Positions 57,201 through 64,000 of a stretch of 64,000 bases of DNA are shown piece by piece. Numbering within the stretch: the first letter of the stretch is position 1; every line of letters begins with the position of its first letter. The translations under genes were made by a program, and so were the position numbers. This DNA is from Amaranthus tricolor (lineage: Eukaryota; Streptophyta; Magnoliopsida; Caryophyllales; Amaranthaceae). The notes below the pieces were generated by a model. That model saw only the letters and a list, made by a program, of their open reading frames with translations. It ran no database searches and had not been told where the DNA came from. Where the stretch lies: NCBI RefSeq assembly GCF_026212465.1, contig NC_080059.1:24195292-24259291 (forward strand). Direction: 5' to 3'.

Positions 57201-57438
57201 TTAATCCTTGTTCATTCTTCATCGTTCATTCTTCATTGATCATTGATCCTTGTTCATTCTTCATCGTTCATTCGTCATTGACCATTAATCCTTGTTCATT
57301 CTTCATCGTTCATTCTTCATTGATCATTGATCCTTGTTCATTCTTCATCGTTCATTCTTCTTTGATCATTGATCCTTGTTCATTCTTCATTGATCATTGA
57401 TCCTTGTTCATTCTTCATCGTTCATTCTTCTTTGATCA
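41237..57438. repeat. 16.2-kb superunit, copy 2
   Basis: Full second copy of the superunit, 16,202 bp, beginning at the equivalent of 25,007 and reproducing the same cassette order: the 1,274-bp family, the TTCTCCATCG connector, the 1,876/2,842-bp block and the family with the 1,344-bp step. Relative to copy 1 it lacks one 14-bp subunit near 41.65 kb and another near 42.92 kb, where the short unit TTCATTCTTCATTG plus C replaces a full monomer. Other differences are isolated substitutions such as 51,792 G against 35,590 A. Confidence 0.85.
56983..57000. other. 18-bp C subunit (4-bp gain), copy 2
   Basis: The same ATCATTGATTGATCCTTG variant as at 40,781, at exactly 16,202 bp distance. Subunit phase moves from 3 to 7 and is still 7 at the window end (C subunit at 63,973). 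Confidence 0.9.
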
Positions 57439-60400
57439 TTGATCCTTGTTCATTCTTCATTGATCATTGATCCTTGTTCATTCTTCATCGTTCATTCGTC
57501 ATTGATCATTGACCCTTGTTCATTCTTCATCGTTCATTCGTCATTGATCATTGATCCTTGTTCATTTTTCATCGTTCATTTGTCATTAACCATTAATCCT
57601 TGTTCATTCTTCACCGTTCATTCTTCATTGATCATTGATCCTTGTTCATTCTTCATCGTTCATTCTTCTTTGATCATTGATCCTTGTTCATTCTTCATTG
57701 ATCATTGATCCTTGTTCATTCTTCATCGTTCATTTGTAATTGATCATTGATCCTTGTTCATTCTTCATCGTTCATTCGTCATTGATCATTGATCCTTGTT
57801 CATTCTTCATCGTTCATTCGTCATTAACCATTAATCCTTGTTCATTCTTCATTGATCATTGATCCTTGTTCATTCTTCATCGTTCATTCGTCATTGACCA
57901 TTAATCCTTGTTCATTCTTCATCGTTCATTCTTCATTGATCATTGATCCTTGTTCATTCTTCATCGTTCATTCTTCTTTGATCATAGATCCTTGTTCATT
58001 CTTCATTGATCATTGATCCTTGTTCATTCTTCATCGTTCATTCGTCATTGATCATTGATCCTTGTTCATTCTTCATCGTTCATTCGTCATTGATCATTGA
58101 TCCTTGTTCATTCTTCATCGTTCATTCGTCATTGACCATTAATCCTTGTTCATTCTTCATCGTTCATTCTTCATTGATTATTGATCCTTGTTCATTCTTC
58201 ATCGTTCATTCGTCATTGACCATTAATCCTTGTTCTTTCTTCATCGTTCATTCTTCATTGATCATTGATCCTTGTTCATTCTTCATCGTTCATTCTTCTT
58301 TGATCATTGATCCTTGTTCATTCTTCATCGTTCATTCTTCATTGATCATTGATCCTTGTTCATTCTTCATCGTTCATTCTTCTTTGATCATTGATCTTTT
58401 TTCATTCTTCATTGATCATTGATCCTTGTTCATTCTTCATCGTTCATTCGTTATTGATCATTGATCCTTGTTCATTCTTCATCGTTCATTCGTCATTGAT
58501 CATTGATCCTTGTTCATTCTTCATCGTTCATTCGTCATTGACCATTAATCCTTGTTCATTCTTCATCGTTCATTCTTCATTGATTATTGATCCTTGTTCA
58601 TTCTTCATCGTTCATTCGTCATTGACCATTAATCCTTGTTCATTCTTCATCGTTCATTCTTCATTGATCATTGATCCTTGTTCATTCTTCATCGTTCATT
58701 CTTCTTTGATCATTGATCCTTGTTCATTCTTCATTGATCATTGATCCTTGTTCATTCTTCATCGTTCATTCGTCATTGATCATTGACCCTTGTTCATTCT
58801 TCATCGTTCATTCGTCATTGATCATTGATCCTTGTTCATTTTTCATCGTTCATTTGTCATTAACCATTAATCCTTGTTCATTCTTCACCGTTAATTCTTC
58901 ATTGATCATTGATCCTTGTTCATTCTTCATCGTTCATTCTTCTTTGATCATTGATCCTTGTTCATTCTTCATTGATCATTGATCCTTGTTCATTCTTCAT
59001 CGTTCATTTGTAATTGATCATTGATCCTTGTTCATTCTTCATCGTTCATTCGTCATTGATCATTGATCCTTGTTCATTCTTCATCGTTCATTCGTCATTA
59101 ACCATTAATCCTTGTTCATTCTTCATTGATCATTGATCCTTGTTCATTCTTCATCGTTCATTCGTCATTGACCATTAATCCTTGTTCATTCTTCATCGTT
59201 CATTCTTCATTGATCATTGATCCTTGTTCATTCTTCATCGTTCATTCTTCTTTGATCATAGATCCTTGTTCATTCTTCATTGATCATTGATCCTTGTTCA
59301 TTCTTCATCGTTCATTCGTCATTGATCATTGATCCTTGTTCATTCTTCATCGTTCATTCGTCATTGATCATTGATCCTTGTTCATTCTTCATCGTTCATT
59401 CGTCATTGACCATTAATCCTTGTTCATTCTTCATCGTTCATTCTTCATTGATTATTGATCCTTGTTCATTCTTCATCGTTCATTCGTCATTGACCATTAA
59501 TCCTTGTTCTTTCTTCATCGTTCATTCTTCATTGATCATTGATCCTTGTTCATTCTTCATCGTTCATTCTTCTTTGATCATTGATCCTTGTTCATTCTTC
59601 ATCGTTCATTCTTCATTGATCATTGATCCTTGTTCATTCTTCATCGTTCATTCTTCTTTGATCATTGATCTTTTTTCATTCTTCATTGATCATTGATCCT
59701 TGTTCATTCTTCATCGTTCATTCGTTATTGATCATTGATCCTTGTTCATTCTTCATCGTTCATTCGTCATTGATCATTGATCCTTGTTCATTCTTCATCG
59801 TTCATTCGTCATTGACCATTAATCCTTGTTCATTCTTCATCGTTCATTCTTCATTGATTATTGATCCTTGTTCATTCTTCATCGTTCATTCGTCATTGAC
59901 CATTAATCCTTGTTCATTCTTCATCGTTCATTCTTCATTGATCATTGATCCTTGTTCATTCTTCATCGTTCATTCTTCTTTGATCATTGATCCTTGTTCA
60001 TTCTTCATTGATCATTGATCCTTGTTCATTCTTCATCGTTCATTCGTCATTGATCATTGACCCTTGTTCATTCTTCATCGTTCATTCGTCATTGATCATT
60101 GATCCTTGTTCATTTTTCATCGTTCATTTGTCATTAACCATTAATCCTTGTTCATTCTTCACCGTTCATTCTTCATTGATCATTGATCCTTGTTCATTCT
60201 TCATCGTTCATTCTTCTTTGATCATTGATCCTTGTTCATTCTTCATTGATCATTGATCCTTGTTCATTCTTCATCGTTCATTTGTAATTGATCATTGATC
60301 CTTGTTCATTCTTCATCGTTCATTCGTCATTGATCATTGATCCTTGTTCATTCTTCATCGTTCATTCGTCATTAACCATTAATCCTTGTTCATTCTTCAT

Positions 60401-61438
60401 CGTTCATTCTTCATTGATCATTGATCCTTGTTCATTCTTCATCGTTCATTCGTCATTGACCATTAATCCTTGTTCATTCTTCATCGTTCATTCTTCATTG
60501 ATCATTGATCCTTGTTCATTCTTCATCGTTCATTCTTCTTTGATCATAGATCCTTGTTCATTCTTCATTGATCATTGATCCTTGTTCATTCTTCATCGTT
60601 CATTCGTCATTGATCATTGATCCTTGTTCATTCTTCATCGTTCATTCGTCATTGATCATTGATCCTTGTTCATTCTCCATCGTTCATTCGTCATTAACCA
60701 TTAATCCTTGTTCATTCTTCATCGTTCATTCTTCATTGATCATTGATCCTTGTTCATTCTTCATCGTTCATTCGTCATTGACCATTAATCCTTGTTCATT
60801 CTTCATCGTTCATTCTTCATTTATCATTGATCCTTGTTCATTCTTCATCGTTCATTCTTCTTTGATCATAGATCCTTGTTCATTCTTCATTGATCATTGA
60901 TCCTTGTTCATTCTTCATCGTTCATTCGTCATTGATCATTGATCCTTGTTCATTCTTCATCGTTCATTCGTCATTGATCATTGATCCTTGTTCATTCTTC
61001 ATCGTTCATTCGTCATTGACCATTAATCCTTGTTCATTCTTCATCGTTCATTCTTCATTGATTATTGATCCTTGTTCATTCTTCATCGTTCATTCGTCAT
61101 TGACCATTAATCCTTGTTCATTCTTCATCGTTCATTCTTCATTGATCATTGATCCTTGTTCATTCTTCATCGTTCATTCTTCTTTGATCATTGATCCTTG
61201 TTCATTCTTCATCGTTCATTCTTCATTGAGAATTGATCTTTGTTCATTCTTCATCGTTCATTCGTCATTGACCATTAATCCTTGTTCATTCTTCATCGTT
61301 CATTCTTCATTGATCATTGTTCTTTGTTCATTCTTCATCGTTCATTCTTCATTGAGAATTGATCCTTGTTCATTCTTCATCGTTCATTCGTCATTGACCA
61401 TTAATCCTTGTTCATTCTTCATTTATCATTGATCCTTG
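57439..61438. repeat. 16.2-kb superunit, copy 3 (partial, first 4.0 kb)
   Basis: This segment matches 41,237-45,236 at 16,202 bp (for example 58,006/41,804, 59,280/43,078, 60,288/44,086, 60,890/44,688). Substitutions visible by eye include 58,893 A against 42,691 C and 61,323 T against 45,121 C. The match ends between 61,440 and 61,511: copy 2 continues with the TTAATTCCTC monomer at about 45,308, while this copy continues with a different cassette. Confidence 0.83.
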
Positions 61439-64000
61439 TTCATTCTTCATCGTTCATTCTTCTTTGATCATAGATCCTTGTTCATTCTTCATTGATCATT
61501 GATCCTTGTTCATTCTTCATCGTTCATTCGTCATTGATCATTGATCCTTGTTCATTCTTCATCGTTCATTCGTCATTGATCATTGATCCTTGTTCATTCT
61601 TCATCGTTCATTCGTCATTGACCATTAATCCTTGTTCATTCTTCATCGTTCATTCTTCATTGATTATTGATCCTTGTTCATTCTTCATCGTTCATTCGTC
61701 ATTGACCATTAATCCTTGTTCATTCTTCATCGTTCATTCTTCATTGATCATTGATCCTTGTTCATTCTTCATCGTTCATTCGTCATTGACCATTAATCCT
61801 TGTTCATTCTTCATCGTTCATTCTTCATTGATCATTGATCCTTGTTCATTCTTCATCGTTCATTCTTCTTTGATCATTGATCCTTGTTCATTCTTCATTG
61901 ATCATTGATCCTTGTTCATTCTTCATCGTTCATTCTTCTTTGATCATTGATCCTTGTTCATTCTTCATTGATCATTGATCCTTGTTCATTCTTCATCGTT
62001 CATTCGTCATTGATCATTGACCCTTGTTCATTCTTCATCGTTCATTCGTCATTGATCATTGATCCTTGTTCATTTTTCATCGTTCATTTGTCATTAACCA
62101 TTAATCCTTGTTCATTCTTCACCGTTCATTCTTCATTGATCATTGATCCTTGTTCATTCTTCATCGTTCATTCTTCTTTGATCATTGATCCTTGTTCATT
62201 CTTCATTGATCATTGATCCTTGTTCATTCTTCATCGTTCATTTGTAATTGATCATTGATCCTTGTTCATTCTTCATCGTTCATTCGTCATTGATCATTGA
62301 TCCTTGTTCATTCTTCATCGTTCATTCGTCATTAACCATTAATCCTTGTTCATTCTTCATTGATCATTGATCCTTGTTCATTCTTCATCGTTCATTCGTC
62401 ATTGACCATTAATCCTTGTTCATTCTTCATCGTTCATTCTTCATTGATCATTGATCCTTGTTCATTCTTCATCGTTCATTCTTCTTTGATCATAGATCCT
62501 TGTTCATTCTTCATTGATCATTGATCCTTGTTCATTCTTCATCGTTCATTCGTCATTGATCATTGATCCTTGTTCATTCTTCATCGTTCATTCGTCATTG
62601 ATCATTGATCCTTGTTCATTCTTCATCGTTCATTCGTCATTGACCATTAATCCTTGTTCATTCTTCATCGTTCATTCTTCATTGATTATTGATCCTTGTT
62701 CATTCTTCATCGTTCATTCGTCATTGACCATTAATCCTTGTTCTTTCTTCATCGTTCATTCTTCATTGATCATTGATCCTTGTTCATTCTTCATCGTTCA
62801 TTCTTCTTTGATCATTGATCCTTGTTCATTCTTCATCGTTCATTCTTCATTGATCATTGATCCTTGTTCATTCTTCATCGTTCATTCTTCTTTGATCATT
62901 GATCTTTTTTCATTCTTCATTGATCATTGATCCTTGTTCATTCTTCATCGTTCATTCGTTATTGATCATTGATCCTTGTTCATTCTTCATCGTTCATTCG
63001 TCATTGATCATTGATCCTTGTTCATTCTTCATCGTTCATTCGTCATTGACCATTAATCCTTGTTCATTCTTCATCGTTCATTCTTCATTGATTATTGATC
63101 CTTGTTCATTCTTCATCGTTCATTCGTCATTGACCATTAATCCTTGTTCATTCTTCATCGTTCATTCTTCATTGATCATTGATCCTTGTTCATTCTTCAT
63201 CGTTCATTCTTCTTTGATCATTGATCCTTGTTCATTCTTCATTGATCATTGATCCTTGTTCATTCTTCATCGTTCATTCGTCATTGATCATTGACCCTTG
63301 TTCATTCTTCATCGTTCATTCGTCATTGATCATTGATCCTTGTTCATTTTTCATCGTTCATTTGTCATTAACCATTAATCGTTGTTCATTCTTCACCGTT
63401 CATTCTTCATTGATCATTGATCCTTGTTCATTCTTCATCGTTCATTCTTCTTTGATCATTGATCCTTGTTCATTCTTCATTGATCATTGATCCTTGTTCA
63501 TTCTTCATCGTTCATTTGTAATTGATCATTGATCCTTGTTCATTCTTCATCGTTCATTCGTCATTGATCATTGATCCTTGTTCATTCTTCATCGTTCATT
63601 CGTCATTAACCATTAATCCTTGTTCATTCTTCATCGTTCATTCTTCATTGATCATTGATCCTTGTTCATTCTTCATCGTTCATTCGTCATTGACCATTAA
63701 TCCTTGTTCATTCTTCATCGTTCATTCTTCATTGATCATTGATCCTTGTTCATTCTTCATCGTTCATTCTTCTTTGATCATAGATCCTTGTTCATTCTTC
63801 ATTGATCATTGATCCTTGTTCATTCTTCATCGTTCATTCGTCATTGATCATTGATCCTTGTTCATTCTTCATCGTTCATTCGTCATTGATCATTGATCCT
63901 TGTTCATTCTCCATCGTTCATTCGTCATTAACCATTAATCCTTGTTCATTCTTCATCGTTCATTCTTCATTGATCATTGATCCTTGTTCATTCTTCATCG
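61439..64000. repeat. 4,508-bp repeat continuation to the window edge
   Basis: From about 61,440 the sequence repeats the segment beginning near 56,930 at 4,508 bp (57,439/61,947, 58,006/62,514, 58,391/62,899, 58,713/63,221), without the 4-bp gain. Near 63.6 kb it carries a full monomer where 59.1 kb has a short unit, so the displacement becomes 4,522 bp. It ends with the TTCTCCATCG connector also seen near 60,674. The array runs off the window here. Confidence 0.82.

Larger units (their letters stand above)
1..64000. repeat. Satellite DNA array, 42-bp monomer built from three 14-bp subunits
   Basis: Every part of the window reads as tandem copies of a 42-bp monomer made of subunits A (TTCATTCTTCATCG), B (TTCATTCGTCATTG or TTCATTCTTCATTG) and C (ATCATTGATCCTTG). 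The consensus has 20 T, 10 C, 7 A and 5 G, so the given strand is strongly pyrimidine-rich. Recurrent C variants are ACCATTAATCCTTG, ATTATTGATCC, AGAATTGATCC, ATCATTGTTCC and ACCATTAATGC. Subunit A has a variant with TTCATTATTC. There is no intervening unique sequence, and both window edges cut through the array. I do not recognise the family by name. Size and hierarchical organisation fit a eukaryotic heterochromatic satellite (inference). Orientation is head-to-tail throughout, and I saw no inverted segment. Confidence 0.98.

Noticed and set aside
191..63812. More than a hundred + strand open frames of 75-544 codons with the repeated peptide SLIIDPCSFFIVHS
   Set aside because: All are the same stop-free phase of a 42-bp tandem repeat, start at TTG, lack any initiation context, and end wherever a 28-bp short unit shifts the frame. 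None is supported as a gene.
1..64000. CRISPR array
   Set aside because: Repeats are directly adjacent with no unique spacers and no cas genes; unit length and variant pattern fit a satellite.
1..64000. Telomeric or subtelomeric simple repeat
   Set aside because: The unit is 42 bp with G scarce on both strands' simple motifs, and no TTAGGG-like repeat is seen. Chromosomal location cannot be told from the sequence.
1..64000. Transposon or retroelement insertion within the array
   Set aside because: Reading through the window gave no interruption of the 14-bp register beyond 1-4 bp, so there is no room for an inserted element.
1..64000. Assignment to a named satellite family or species
   Set aside because: I do not recognise the monomer. 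A search of repeat databases with the 42-bp consensus would be decisive, and I could not run it.

Overview
The whole 64,000-bp window is one uninterrupted tandem satellite array. I found no gene, RNA gene, mobile element, CRISPR array or unique-sequence island. The array enters already in progress at base 1 and is still running at base 64,000, so neither edge is visible.

The unit is a 42-bp monomer, about 36% G+C and 71% pyrimidine on the given strand. It is a trimer of three diverged 14-bp subunits: A = TTCATTCTTCATCG, B = TTCATTCGTCATTG, C = ATCATTGATCCTTG. A recurrent 28-bp short unit (an A/B fusion followed by C) has lost exactly one subunit. The 14-bp register is kept across the window. 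At the points I checked it moves only seven times, from three kinds of event: a 3-bp loss near 614, a 1-bp gain present in four copies between 13.6 and 18.3 kb, and a 4-bp gain present in two copies at 40.8 and 57.0 kb. All other length variation is in multiples of 14 bp.

Above the monomer lies a nested, mosaic higher-order organisation. From left to right: an irregular, more diverged part (1-13 kb) with local 616-, 2,100-, 504- and 1,414-bp periods; a 13.2-18.7 kb block with 1,345/1,359/1,975-bp periods; an 18.7-25 kb block with 1,218-1,260, 1,596 and 3,388-bp displacements; a 1,288-bp repeat (25.0-28.2 kb); a block with 1,876- and 2,842-bp periods (29.4-35.9 kb); and a 1,274-1,344-bp family (36.3-44 kb). 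The interval of about 25.0-45.2 kb recurs at 41.2-61.4 kb with a displacement of 16,202 bp and very few differences. A 4,508-4,512-bp displacement is nested inside it and continues to the window end.

The array suggests a eukaryotic satellite, for example centromeric, pericentromeric, subtelomeric or B-chromosome heterochromatin. That is inference from its size and hierarchy; nothing here identifies the species or chromosomal site. The long open frames on the + strand are a by-product of a stop-free 42-bp (14-codon) repeat and are not annotated as genes. The region's dynamics look like unequal exchange or slippage in 14-bp steps plus repeated large-segment duplication, with homogeneity rising from left to right.
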